From: Mycolicibacterium sp. CR10
Lineage (GTDB): Bacteria; Actinomycetota; Actinomycetes; Mycobacteriales; Mycobacteriaceae
Assembly (NCBI RefSeq): GCF_005222675.1
Contig: NZ_STGE01000072.1
Span: 103,535-167,534, forward strand
DNA length: 64,000 nucleotides
Direction of reading: 5' to 3'
Below the pieces are notes generated by a model. That model was not told the origin of the DNA. It made no database searches and worked only from the letters and a program-made list of their open reading frames with translations. Shown piece by piece: positions 8,437 through 17,374 of the stretch. The stretch's first letter is position 1; every line of letters starts with the position of its first letter. Both the position numbers and the translations under genes were made by a program.

Positions 8437-9822
8437 ATGACAACAACACCACTGGACGCGCACCGTCAGGCGAACGCCTCGAGCCCCGACCTCGCGGCCG
8501 CGCTGTCGGCCATCACCGACCGCGGTGTCGAATTCGTGTATTTCCAGGCGGTCACCATCACCGGCCGGGTCGTCGGCAAGGTCGCACCCGCCCGGCATTT
8601 CGAGCGGTTGGCCACCAAAGGTGTGCAACAGCATCAGACCGCGGTGGCCAACCTGCAGGGGACCCGGGAGGGCGTGCTGCTCGCCGGTGGCGTGCACGCT
8701 CCCGAGTACACGGCCATCCCGGATCTGGAAACCTTTGCGGTCCTGCCCTGGGACTCCAGCTTCGCCCGGGTATTCTGCCGGCTGTACGAGCCCGATCACC
8801 TGACAGATGCTCCCGGCGCTGAATTCGCCTGCGACTCGAGGGGCCTGCTGCGTCGCCTGCACGAAGGTTTCACCGATCGCACCGGTCTGGAGCTGCGCAC
8901 CGGCTGCGAGCCCGAGATGACATGGCAGGGTGAAGGTTTGGAGGCGCAGTTCCGACCCGGATCGAGCCCCGCCTACCACATCGAACACCTCGAACGGAAT
9001 CGACCGATCGTCAAGAAGGTCGTCGAGTACGCCCAGGCGCTCGGCCTGGACATGGTTGAGGGCGACTACGAGGACGAGTTCCAGGTGGAACTGAACTTCA
9101 TGTACGACCGTGCCGATCTCACCGCGGACCGGCTCACCACCTACCGCCAGATTTGCAAGCAGGTCGCCCGCGAACTCGGTATCCATGCGAGTTTCATGCC
9201 GAAACCGGCGACCGGGATGATGGGCAACGGCTGCCACCACAACCTCAGCCTGTGGCGTGACGGCGTCAACGTGCTGGCGGACCCGGGGCGCACCGAACTG
9301 CACCTGACCGACATCGGGCGACATGCACTCGGTGGTCTGTTGGCCCACTCCGCCGGCGCCATGCTGATCAACGGCTCGACCGTCAACTCCTACAAAAGGT
9401 ATTGGGATGCAGGGCAGTTCGCACCGTCGCGGATCAACTGGGGCTTGGACAACAAGACCTGTACCGTCCGGCTGTCGGCAGTCGGACGGCTCGAGTACAA
9501 GCTGCCCGACGCTGCGGTCAACCCATACCTGTCACATGCGGCGATCCTGGCTGCGTGCGAGGACGGCATGAAGAACGCGATCGACCCCGGACCGCCGACC
9601 CAGGGCTCGTCCTACGACGCACCGCAGGACGAGCGGTTCCCGGCGTTGCCGCTGACGCTCGGCGAGGCGATCAGCGCTTTCCGCGCCGATGAGGTGCTCA
9701 ACCAGGCCTTCGGACCGGTGTTGTCGGCGTTGCTCGTCGACTTCCACGCCGACGAATGGGCTCGATTCTGTGGATACGTCACCGATTGGGAGCGCGACAT
9801 GTACTGGAACGACACCCCGTGA
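8437..9822 (+). CDS. Glutamine synthetase family gamma-glutamyl-amine ligase
   Basis: The 461-residue protein has the glutamine synthetase catalytic core: EPEMTWQ and EDEFQVELNF for metal-binding acidic residues, NGCHHNLSL for the ATP/glutamate segment and NSYKRYWDAGQFAPSRINWG near the ammonia/amine site. It is not GlnA: the sequence is divergent and the partners are C26 gamma-glutamyl hydrolases, as in the PuuA/PuuD polyamine route. It probably joins glutamate to an amine or amino acid intermediate, making a gamma-glutamyl derivative that protects a reactive amino-aldehyde. It starts seven bases after the ferredoxin and overlaps the following gene by four bases. The amine substrate is inferred. 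Confidence 0.8.
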   Translation: MTTTPLDAHRQANASSPDLAAALSAITDRGVEFVYFQAVTITGRVVGKVAPARHFERLATKGVQQHQTAVANLQGTREGVLLAGGVHAPEYTAIPDLETFAVLPWDSSFARVFCRLYEPDHLTDAPGAEFACDSRGLLRRLHEGFTDRTGLELRTGCEPEMTWQGEGLEAQFRPGSSPAYHIEHLERNRPIVKKVVEYAQALGLDMVEGDYEDEFQVELNFMYDRADLTADRLTTYRQICKQVARELGIHASFMPKPATGMMGNGCHHNLSLWRDGVNVLADPGRTELHLTDIGRHALGGLLAHSAGAMLINGSTVNSYKRYWDAGQFAPSRINWGLDNKTCTVRLSAVGRLEYKLPDAAVNPYLSHAAILAACEDGMKNAIDPGPPTQGSSYDAPQDERFPALPLTLGEAISAFRADEVLNQAFGPVLSALLVDFHADEWARFCGYVTDWERDMYWNDTP

Positions 9823-10526
9823 CCGCCGCTCTGAGGCTGGCGTGCCTCGATGCCGAAGCGCCGCCACTGTTCTCCCGTTGGACCCCCGAGAGTGGCAGGC
9901 AGGGCTACGAGCCCGGCGTCGCCGAGGCGCTGGGTGACGAACTTGGCCGTCCGGTGGAATGGGTCCGTGTGCCGTGGGTCGACATGATTCCCGCGGTGCA
10001 GCGTGGCGACGCCGACGCGGTGCTGTGCGGCCAGGGAATCACCGCCGAGCGGCAGGCCCAGGTCGACTTCACCAGGCCCTACGCCGTGTTCCACGAGGGC
10101 GTGCTGGTCCGCAGGGGCGCGGGGATCCACACGGCCGCCGACCTGGTCGGCCGCAGGGTCGCCGCGATCGAGAACAGCACCAACATGGCGCTCGTCGAGA
10201 CCTTCGAGGGCGCGGTCCCGGTGCCGTTCGGCGCGGGCTCCGACGACGTGTACGCCGACATGCTGGCCGCACTGCTGAGCGAGGACGTGGATGCGGTCGT
10301 CGACGACGACGTCGTGTTCGTCCCACTCGGCGCGACACATCCCGACTACGAACTCGCCTTCACGGTGCAGACCGGAAACCGTTGGGGGATCGCGGTGTCC
10401 AAGGACCGGCCGGACACCCTAGCCGAGATCGACGGCGCGCTGGTTCGGCTCATCGAGTCGGGACGGTTGCGCAAGGTCTGGGAGGAGTGGTTGCCGACAC
10501 TCGACTATCCGTTCGCGGGGGACTGA
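9819..10526 (+). CDS. Family 3 solute-binding-protein fold without signal peptide
   Basis: This 235-residue protein shows the bacterial extracellular solute-binding family 3 pattern: VEWVRVPWVDMIPAVQRGDADAVLCG, then ERQAQVDFTRPY, and a C-terminal domain with LVGRRVAAIENST. Normally such proteins are secreted or lipid-anchored and feed an ABC importer. Here the GTG start at 9819 overlaps the ligase stop, the protein begins directly with the first beta strand, and no signal peptide, lipobox or ABC gene is present. It is therefore probably cytosolic, acting as ligand sensor, carrier or enzyme. Alternative upstream starts would lie inside the ligase gene and also give no signal peptide. Confidence 0.75.
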   Translation: MTAALRLACLDAEAPPLFSRWTPESGRQGYEPGVAEALGDELGRPVEWVRVPWVDMIPAVQRGDADAVLCGQGITAERQAQVDFTRPYAVFHEGVLVRRGAGIHTAADLVGRRVAAIENSTNMALVETFEGAVPVPFGAGSDDVYADMLAALLSEDVDAVVDDDVVFVPLGATHPDYELAFTVQTGNRWGIAVSKDRPDTLAEIDGALVRLIESGRLRKVWEEWLPTLDYPFAGD

Positions 10527-11240
10527 ATGACCCGGCCGCTGGTGGCCGTGGCTGGTCGGCGGGCCGCACACGCGCCGATCCTGCGATTCTCGGCGACCCT
10601 TGCGGCCGAGGCGATCTGCGAAGCGGTTTGGGCGGCCGGCGGCGAACCGGTCATCGTGCACGGCCCCGCCGCCAACCCGCTGGCCGAACTGCCGATGCGC
10701 CTCAGTAGATTCAACGCAGTTCTGCTGCCTGGCGGTGCGGATATGGAACCCGGTAGATACGGCGCGGAGCCGGCTCCGGAGACCACGGATACCGTGGCCT
10801 TCCAGGACGAGTTCGATCTCGGTATCACCCGGTCGGTAATCGACCTCGACCTGCCCGCGCTGGCGATCTGCCGGGGCATGCAGGTTCTCAACGTCGCACT
10901 GGGTGGAAGTCTGACACAGCATGTCCCAGAGACAAACACGCTGCATCACAACGCGATTCATCATGTCGAGGTGGCCGACGGCTCGCGGTTGCACGCCATC
11001 GTGGGTGCCGCGGATATCGATGTGTCGTCGTACCACCATCAGGCCATCAACCGGCTGGCAGATGACCTGGTGGTCACCGCCGTCGCCGCCGACGGCCTGA
11101 TCGAGGCGGTCGAGCACCGACGCGCCGACATGATCGGAGTCCAGTGGCATCCCGAGGATCGGCACGCCACGTCGGACACCGACGCCGCACTGTTCGCCGA
11201 CCTGATCGACCGAGCCCGGAAACGAAAGGACTCTCAGTGA
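10527..11240 (+). CDS. Gamma-glutamyl-gamma-aminobutyrate hydrolase-like peptidase C26 (first copy)
   Basis: This 237-residue class I glutamine amidotransferase-fold hydrolase has its nucleophile Cys115 in ICRGMQVLNV, and His208 with Glu210 in QWHPED, so the catalytic triad is complete. Relatives such as PuuD release glutamate from gamma-glutamyl-GABA. It abuts the solute-binding-fold gene directly and overlaps a paralogue downstream. In this operon it would remove the glutamyl group added by the upstream ligase. Whether its preferred acyl chain is C4 or C5 cannot be seen from the sequence. Confidence 0.85.
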   Translation: MTRPLVAVAGRRAAHAPILRFSATLAAEAICEAVWAAGGEPVIVHGPAANPLAELPMRLSRFNAVLLPGGADMEPGRYGAEPAPETTDTVAFQDEFDLGITRSVIDLDLPALAICRGMQVLNVALGGSLTQHVPETNTLHHNAIHHVEVADGSRLHAIVGAADIDVSSYHHQAINRLADDLVVTAVAADGLIEAVEHRRADMIGVQWHPEDRHATSDTDAALFADLIDRARKRKDSQ

Positions 11241-12064
11241 CCGACAAAGAGCCCGCCGAGCATCGGGTGCGCAGAGAAGACGTCACCCCGGGCCTTCCGA
11301 TACCCGAAGTGCCGCGTGCGCACATCTGCGTCCTGGCCTCGCTGAACTACCCCGACATCAGCGCCGCGGACGCTGCGCTTGTCAAGCGCTTCACCCGCGT
11401 CACATTGGAGACCCTGGTGGGCCTCGGTGCCTCCTACGAACTCTGGGATACCACGGTCCCACTCGAGAACCCCTCGGAGGCCGCAGGGTTCGACGGCTTG
11501 CTGCTTCTCGGCGGTGGTGACATCGACGGCTCCTGCTACGGCGTCAGCACCCGCCACCCGGCCAGTTACGGGATCGACGCGCGCGCCGACCGCGACGCCT
11601 TCGCCGTCATCGCGGCGGCCGAGGCCGCCGACCGCCCGATCTTCGGAATCTGCCGGGGTTCCCAGCTGCTCAACGTTGCGCGGGGCGGCACGATCATTCC
11701 CGACATCGTCGACTACGCCCTGCACCACGGCGCCCCAGGTGAACCCGAGTTCGTCGACGAGCCGATCGACATCATTGCGGGCACCCGGCTGTCGTCGATC
11801 ATGGAGACTCCCAGGGTGACCGGTCGGTCCGGTCATCACCAGGCCGTCGACCGGATCGGCACCGGACTGGTGGTGGCGGCGCAGGCTCTCGACGGAATCA
11901 CCGAGGCTGTCGAGGATCCGGACCGCTTCTATCTCGGTGTTCAATGGCATCCCGAGGACGACGACGGTCCAGAAGCCGACCGGCTTCGGTTGTTCGGTGC
12001 GTTCGTCGCCGCAGCCGAGCAGTCACGTCTGAGTGGTGTTGCCGCGGCAGCACCCCGGGAGTGA
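11237..12064 (+). CDS. Gamma-glutamyl-gamma-aminobutyrate hydrolase-like peptidase C26 (second copy)
   Basis: The GTG start at 11237 overlaps the previous stop (GTGA); an upstream continuation of the frame lies inside the first copy. The 275-residue product again has an intact triad, Cys139 in ICRGSQLLNV and His238/Glu240 in QWHPED. It has an extra N-terminal arm of about 30 residues compared with the first copy and only moderate resemblance to it, so this is not a recent duplication. Two hydrolases beside one ligase suggests different gamma-glutamyl intermediates or a heteromeric enzyme; both are inference. Confidence 0.85.
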   Translation: MTDKEPAEHRVRREDVTPGLPIPEVPRAHICVLASLNYPDISAADAALVKRFTRVTLETLVGLGASYELWDTTVPLENPSEAAGFDGLLLLGGGDIDGSCYGVSTRHPASYGIDARADRDAFAVIAAAEAADRPIFGICRGSQLLNVARGGTIIPDIVDYALHHGAPGEPEFVDEPIDIIAGTRLSSIMETPRVTGRSGHHQAVDRIGTGLVVAAQALDGITEAVEDPDRFYLGVQWHPEDDDGPEADRLRLFGAFVAAAEQSRLSGVAAAAPRE

Positions 12065-13566
12065 TCACCGCCCGGGGTTTGACGCAGGTCGACAGCCTCG
12101 GCCTGACGCTGGTTGCCGGCGCGGCTGCCGCCGACCGCGACATCGCGTGGGCACACGCGATCGAACTGGCCGACCCGACCCCATACCTCACCGGCGGCGA
12201 ACTGGTGATGACGACGGGAATCAACATCGGCGCCGACGCCGCGATGCAGTCCGCCTACCTCGGACGCTTGTCGTCGGCCGGGGCGGCTGCGCTGGCCGTC
12301 GACACGGGCACCACGTTCTCCGATGTACCCGCGGGTGTGCTTGCGGCAGGTAATGACTCGGGTGTTCCGGTTCTCAAAGTGCCCGCCTCGACACCGTTCA
12401 TCGCGATCGCGCGGGTTGTGATCGACGCGGTGAAGGCGGACGAACTGCGTTCGGTGCAAAGAGTCGTCGACCACCAGGAGGTCCTCGCGCGGGCGACCCT
12501 GCGCGGCGGCATCCCCGCTGTCGTCGACGCACTCTCCGACGCGCTGTCGGCGGACGTCGTCGTCACCGGCTCCGACGGCATGGTGCTTGCCGCCGGCGGA
12601 GCCGAACACCCGCGACTGGTCACCGCGCTCGCCGGGTCCCTTCGGCCTGCCGCAGTCCGGCGGCATGCCGGATACGTCACCGCCGACGGTGACGCGCTGG
12701 TCACCATTCAGAGCCTGCGGGTCGCCCAACTTGTCCGCGGCCATCTGGCGGTGCGGACCGTACAGCCGCTGTCGAACTCCGATCGACTTCTCCTGGCGCA
12801 CGCGGTGTCGTTGATCTCGATCACCCTGGAGAAGCCCGCGCGCGTCATCGATGCGGAACAGCGGCTTCGGACCGCGGTGGCACGCGAGATGCTCAGTGGA
12901 TCAAGCACTGTCGACACCGGGGTGCTGCGCTACTTCGGCTTCGAACCTGACGGCGACGTGGTGGTGGTCGTCGTCAGCGGCGTCGGACCGGTCTTCACCG
13001 CTGAGCAGAACCTGGGTCAGACGCTGTCGACCGCCGGTGCCTATCTGATGGCGCCACGCGGGGACCAGATCGTGATCGTCGTGCCTTCCGCCGGAAGCAA
13101 ACGCCGCATTCTGCATGTGATCGGAGAGTTCGCCCGCACATCCACGGTCACGCCGACGGCGGGGGCCAGCAGGCCCGGACGGCTCTCCGAGGTCACCGTG
13201 GCGCTCCAAGAAGCCTGTGTCGCACTGCAATGCAGTGTCGGTTCCGGTGTCACGGAGTTCGATGAGCTCGGTGCTTTCGGCGCGCTCCTCGGCAGTCGTA
13301 GCGCCGCCGAGCTTCGAATTATCGCCGCCCCATTGGATCCACTTGCGGGCCGCGATGACGACCTGATCGAGACGCTGGCGGCCTTCCTGCAGCACAATGG
13401 TCAGCTGGAGGCTGCTGCCGCCGAACTCCACGTCCATCGCCACACGATGCGGAATCGTTTGCGGCGCATCAGCGAAGTGTTGGCCGACGATCTGGGATCA
13501 GCCGACACCCGCGCGCGGCTGTGGCTGGCCATCAAGGCCAGGAAGTTGCTGCCGACCCAGGTGTGA
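12061..13566 (+). CDS. PucR/CdaR family transcriptional regulator
   Basis: The 501-residue protein starts at GTG 12061, overlapping the hydrolase stop by four bases. The N-terminal PucR domain (about residues 1-125; LTGGELVMTTG is characteristic) is followed by a degenerate GGDEF-like middle region and a C-terminal helix-turn-helix of the PucR type, with AAAAELHVHRHTMRNRLRRI near residues 445-465. PucR relatives activate purine, GABA or amine catabolic genes. As the last gene of the operon it probably senses pathway flux and may control the convergent gabT operon, whose start is preceded by a palindrome. Confidence 0.85.
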   Translation: MITARGLTQVDSLGLTLVAGAAAADRDIAWAHAIELADPTPYLTGGELVMTTGINIGADAAMQSAYLGRLSSAGAAALAVDTGTTFSDVPAGVLAAGNDSGVPVLKVPASTPFIAIARVVIDAVKADELRSVQRVVDHQEVLARATLRGGIPAVVDALSDALSADVVVTGSDGMVLAAGGAEHPRLVTALAGSLRPAAVRRHAGYVTADGDALVTIQSLRVAQLVRGHLAVRTVQPLSNSDRLLLAHAVSLISITLEKPARVIDAEQRLRTAVAREMLSGSSTVDTGVLRYFGFEPDGDVVVVVVSGVGPVFTAEQNLGQTLSTAGAYLMAPRGDQIVIVVPSAGSKRRILHVIGEFARTSTVTPTAGASRPGRLSEVTVALQEACVALQCSVGSGVTEFDELGAFGALLGSRSAAELRIIAAPLDPLAGRDDDLIETLAAFLQHNGQLEAAAAELHVHRHTMRNRLRRISEVLADDLGSADTRARLWLAIKARKLLPTQV

Positions 13567-13575
13567 GGGCCGCTG

Positions 13576-14691
13576 TCACCCGGTGCCGCCGTCGAGTGGT
13601 GGCGGCCCGCTGCGGTAGGTGACGGGAGTGGCCGACAGCGAGATCGGGTTGGCGACCTGAGGGGAGGCGCTTCCCGGCACCGACACCGTCGCGCCGATCC
13701 CGAGCCGGTCGGCGAAGGCGAAGGCCTCGGCCAGATCGTTGATGGGTCCGACCGGCACACCGACGGCGGTCAACGTCGCGTACCAGTGATCGGCGCCGTT
13801 CGCTTTCAAGGCAGATTCGAGAAGGGCGCACAACGTGTCCCGGTGGGCCACCCGCTGCGGGTTGCTGGTGAACCTGGGGTCGTCGGCGAATTCTGGCCTG
13901 CCGATCGCGGCGCTGAATGCCCTGAACTGCTTGTCATTACCGACGGCCACCGCTATGGGTCGGTCGGCGGTCTCGAAGGTCTGGTACGGCGCGATGCTGG
14001 GATGGCGGTTTCCCATGATGCCCGGCACCACGCCGGCGCCGAGGAAGCCCGAGGCCTGGTTGACCATGGACGACAGCAGCACCGAGAGCAGGTTCGTCTC
14101 GACCCGCTGCCCTTCGCCGGTGCGGTCCCGATAGGCCAGGGCAGCCAGGATTCCGCTCAGCGCATGCAGTCCGGCAAGCACGTCGACAAGCGCCACACCG
14201 ACCTTGGTGGGATCACCCGGTTCGGTGCCGGTGACGCTCATCAAGCCGCCGACTGCCTGCACCAGCAGGTCGTAGCCCGGCAGCGTCGCCCCGCCGCCGC
14301 GGCCGAAGCCGGTGATCGAGCAGTAGATGATGTCGGGCCGGATGGCACGCAGATCGTCGTAGCCCAGCCCGAGTTTCTCCATGGTGCCAGGCCGGAAGTT
14401 CTCCACCACGATGTCGGCCCGGGCCACAAGATCGCGTGCCTGTTGCAGGTCGTCGGCGTCCCCGAGATCCAGGGCGACTGATCGTTTGTTGCGGTTGACT
14501 GCGTTGAAATATGTGGCGACACCGGCTGAATCGTGAGGAGGTCCCCAGTGCCTGGTGTCGTCACCGGAACCGGGACGTTCGACCTTGACGACGTCGGCGC
14601 CGAAATCGCCGAGCATCATCGTCGCGTAGGGTCCGGCGAGGATCCGGCTGAAGTCCACCACGACGATGTCCTCGAGCGCCCCGGCGATCAT
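13576..14691 (-). CDS. CaiB/BaiF (family III) CoA-transferase
   Basis: The 371-residue protein has the family III pattern: GDFGADVVKVERPGSGD near the N-terminus, then NRNKRSVALDL and VVENFRPGTMEKLGLGYDDL, with the catalytic aspartate expected in the region after GLMSVTGTEPGDPTKVG. These enzymes move CoA between acids. It overlaps the aldehyde dehydrogenase stop/start by four bases and shares an operon with a glutaryl-CoA dehydrogenase, so a glutarate CoA-transferase role (SugCT-like) is likely. A second, distinct member is encoded at 58453-59658. Confidence 0.8.
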   Translation of the reverse strand: MIAGALEDIVVVDFSRILAGPYATMMLGDFGADVVKVERPGSGDDTRHWGPPHDSAGVATYFNAVNRNKRSVALDLGDADDLQQARDLVARADIVVENFRPGTMEKLGLGYDDLRAIRPDIIYCSITGFGRGGGATLPGYDLLVQAVGGLMSVTGTEPGDPTKVGVALVDVLAGLHALSGILAALAYRDRTGEGQRVETNLLSVLLSSMVNQASGFLGAGVVPGIMGNRHPSIAPYQTFETADRPIAVAVGNDKQFRAFSAAIGRPEFADDPRFTSNPQRVAHRDTLCALLESALKANGADHWYATLTAVGVPVGPINDLAEAFAFADRLGIGATVSVPGSASPQVANPISLSATPVTYRSGPPPLDGGTG

Positions 14692-16154
14692 GTGCCAGGC
14701 CTCCCGCCTCGGAGATAGACAGTGGTGGTGTGGGTGAAGAACTCGCGGGCGGCACCACCCTGCTCCTTGGGGCCGAGGCCACTCTTCTTGGCGCCGCCGA
14801 ACGGCACGTGGGGGTCCGCGCCCGCCGACTCGGAGTTGATGTGCAGGACCCCGACATCGATCTGGTCGACAGCCTGCAGAGCACGGCTGACGTCCTGCGT
14901 GAACACCGCTGCCGAGAGCCCGAATTCACTGTCATTGGCCAGTGCGAACGCCTCGTCGGCGGCGTCGGCCCGCCGAACCGCGAGGACGGGCCCGAACAGC
15001 TCGTCGGTCCACACGCCGGCCTTCGAGTCGCCGACCTCGACGATCGTCGGCGCGACGAAATAGCCTTTGGAGAGCGGGCCGTCGGGGTAGGGAAACCCAC
15101 CGGCCACCACCGCGGCGCCCTGCCGAGTGGCGGCGTCGATGCCGGCGGTGATGGAGCTGCGTGCTGAATCGCTGACGACGGGACCCATCTGGGTTGCATC
15201 GTCAGTGGGATCACCGACCCGCAGCGCCCCGACCCGGTCGATCAACTCGCCGAGGAACTGCTCGGCGATACCCGACGTGACGATCAACCGTGAAGTGGCG
15301 GTGCACTTCTGACCGGTGGACCGGAACGCGCCCAACATCACCTGCTCGACCGCGAGGTCGACATCGGCGTCGTCGAGAACCACCGCGGCGTTCTTTCCGC
15401 CCATCTCGGCCTGCACCGGTACCCCCCGCGCGGCAGCGGCGGCGGCAATCCGCCGCCCGACGCCGGTGGATCCGGTGAAGGTGATCGCGTCGACGCCGAC
15501 GTGGCTGACGATGGCATCGCCGACCTCCACGCCGCCGATCAGCAGGTTGAGCACCCCGGCGGGCAGACCGGCATCGGTCAGCGCCTGAGCGAGCCGAATC
15601 GCCAGCAGCGGAACGGTACTCGCCGGTTTCCACACCACCGTGTTGCCGTAGACCAGGGCCGGCGCGATCTTCCACGCCGGAATCGCGATCGGGAAGTTGA
15701 ACGGGGTGATCACCCCGACCACGCCGAGCGGTTTGCGGGTGACCAGGATCTGCTCACCGGCGCGGGGGGATGCGTAGATCTCGCCGGTCTGGCGGTCGCC
15801 GTCGTTTCCGTAGTAGCGCAGAATCTGCGCCGCACGCCGGACCTCACCGATGCCTTCGGCCTTGGTCTTCCCCTCTTCGGTGGCAAGCTCCAAACCCCAG
15901 GCCTCGGCATTGCGGTCGACCACCGCCGCGGCGGCCAGCAGCACCGCCCCGCGCTGGTGGATCGGGGTGGCCGCCCAGGACGGTGCGGCGTCACGGGCCG
16001 CGGCCATCGCCGTGTCAACATCCGAGGTGCCCGTGCTGCGGCCTTCGGCCACCACGACACCCGGGCGGGTCGGATTGACACTGAGCAGCGAATCTCGGCT
16101 CCCGGAACACCATTCACCCGCGACCAGGTGCCGGATCTGCACGGGCGCGGTCAT
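14688..16154 (-). CDS. NAD(P)-dependent aldehyde dehydrogenase (semialdehyde oxidation)
   Basis: This 488-residue protein is a full-length aldehyde dehydrogenase with the catalytic pair Glu250 (QAEMGGKN) and Cys284 (GQKCTATSR) and the cofactor segment TPFNFPIAIPAWKIAPAL. Lying between GabT/glutaryl-CoA dehydrogenase and a CoA-transferase, it would oxidise succinate or glutarate semialdehyde formed by transamination, or the amino-aldehyde released by ring opening. It is separated from the dehydrogenase stop by a repeat at 16168-16185. Confidence 0.85.
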   Translation of the reverse strand: MTAPVQIRHLVAGEWCSGSRDSLLSVNPTRPGVVVAEGRSTGTSDVDTAMAAARDAAPSWAATPIHQRGAVLLAAAAVVDRNAEAWGLELATEEGKTKAEGIGEVRRAAQILRYYGNDGDRQTGEIYASPRAGEQILVTRKPLGVVGVITPFNFPIAIPAWKIAPALVYGNTVVWKPASTVPLLAIRLAQALTDAGLPAGVLNLLIGGVEVGDAIVSHVGVDAITFTGSTGVGRRIAAAAAARGVPVQAEMGGKNAAVVLDDADVDLAVEQVMLGAFRSTGQKCTATSRLIVTSGIAEQFLGELIDRVGALRVGDPTDDATQMGPVVSDSARSSITAGIDAATRQGAAVVAGGFPYPDGPLSKGYFVAPTIVEVGDSKAGVWTDELFGPVLAVRRADAADEAFALANDSEFGLSAAVFTQDVSRALQAVDQIDVGVLHINSESAGADPHVPFGGAKKSGLGPKEQGGAAREFFTHTTTVYLRGGRPGT

Positions 16155-16167
16155 CCGTGCCTTCGGT

Positions 16168-16185
16168 TCTTCGCGCGAGCGCTCA
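16168..16185 (-). repeat. Stop-linked junction repeat, copy 1
   Basis: On the minus strand this reads TGAGCGCTCGCGCGAAGA and directly follows the TGA of the acyl-CoA dehydrogenase gene. The next start codon, of the aldehyde dehydrogenase, is 13 bases beyond. Copies with the same phase are at 41501, 49073 and 60847. Confidence 0.75.
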
Positions 16186-17352
16186 TCAGCGGAACGCCGG
16201 CAGCCCGGTCAGAGCCTTGCCGATGGCCAGTAGGTGCATCTCAGAGGTGCCCTCGTAGGTCAACACGGATTCCAGGTTATTGGCATGGCGCAGCGGTGAA
16301 TACTCCAGGGTGATTCCGCTGCCACCGAGCAGCGTCCGGCATTCGCGTGCGATCGCCAGCGCCTCGCGGACGTTGTTGAGCTTTCCCAGGCTGACCTGCT
16401 CGGGACGCACCCCCTCGGCGTCCTTGATGCGGCCCAGGTGGATGGCCAGCAACATGCCCTTGCCGAGCTCGACGGTCATGTTGGCCAGCTTCTCCTGGGT
16501 GAGCTGAAACCCTGCCAGCGGCTTGTCGAACACCTCGCGGGTCTGCGCGTAGTCGATCGCCGTCTCCAGGCGGTCGCGCGCGGCTCCGAGGGCGCCGAAG
16601 ACGATGCCGAACCTGGCCTCGTTGAGGCACGACAGGGGAGCGCCCAGGCCGGTGGCGTGCGGTAGTCGAGCCGAAGCCGGCAGTCGTACGTTGTCGAGCA
16701 CCAACTCGGAGGTCACCGAGGCGCGCAGCGAGAGCTTGCGGTGAATCGGGTTGGCGGTGAAACCCGGTGTCCCGGTGGGCACCAGGAAGCCTCGGATACC
16801 GTCGTCGGTCTGCGCCCAGACCGTGGCCACATCGGCGAGATTGCCGTTGGTGATCCACATCTTCGTGCCGTTGAGCACCCAGTCGTCGCCATCACGGCGG
16901 GCGCGGGTCCGCATGCCCGCGGGGTTGGAGCCGAAATCGGGCTCGGTCAGCCCGAAGCACCCGATGGCCTCGCCCGCCGCCAACTGCGGTAGCCATTCGT
17001 CCTTCTGCTCGTCGGAGCCGTAGCGGTGGATCGAGAACATCGACAGCGAACCCTGCACGGAGACGAAGCTGCGGAATCCGCTGTCGCCCGCTTCCAGTTC
17101 CATGCATGCCAGCCCGTAGCTGACGGCATTGGTGCCTGCGCAACCGTAGCCCTCCAGGTGCATGCCCAGCAGGCCAAGCTCACCGAACTTCCTGCCGAGT
17201 TCTCTGGGCAGCGTGGCCGATTCGAACCAGTCCTCGACGTGGGGTTTGAGCTGGGTGTCGACGAACTTACGCACCGTGGCGGCGATCTCGCGCTCGTCGT
17301 CGTCGAGCAGGCGTGCTGTGTCGAACAACTCCAGTGGTGCGGTGGTGATCAT
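16186..17352 (-). CDS. gcdH: Glutaryl-CoA dehydrogenase-like acyl-CoA dehydrogenase
   Basis: The 388-residue flavoprotein has acyl-CoA dehydrogenase motifs CFGLTEPDFGSNP and MWITNG, and its C-terminus carries the catalytic base Glu367 in TYEGTSEM followed by AIGKALTGLPAF. That ending closely follows the glutaryl-CoA dehydrogenase pattern (YEGT...ALxxGRAITG). The reaction would be oxidative decarboxylation of glutaryl-CoA to crotonyl-CoA with electrons to ETF. It lies between GabT and an aldehyde dehydrogenase, with a CoA-transferase next, consistent with a 5-aminovalerate/glutarate route. Confidence 0.8.
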   Translation of the reverse strand: MITTAPLELFDTARLLDDDEREIAATVRKFVDTQLKPHVEDWFESATLPRELGRKFGELGLLGMHLEGYGCAGTNAVSYGLACMELEAGDSGFRSFVSVQGSLSMFSIHRYGSDEQKDEWLPQLAAGEAIGCFGLTEPDFGSNPAGMRTRARRDGDDWVLNGTKMWITNGNLADVATVWAQTDDGIRGFLVPTGTPGFTANPIHRKLSLRASVTSELVLDNVRLPASARLPHATGLGAPLSCLNEARFGIVFGALGAARDRLETAIDYAQTREVFDKPLAGFQLTQEKLANMTVELGKGMLLAIHLGRIKDAEGVRPEQVSLGKLNNVREALAIARECRTLLGGSGITLEYSPLRHANNLESVLTYEGTSEMHLLAIGKALTGLPAFR

Positions 17353-17374
17353 CAGCTGTACTCCTGTAGCGGTG

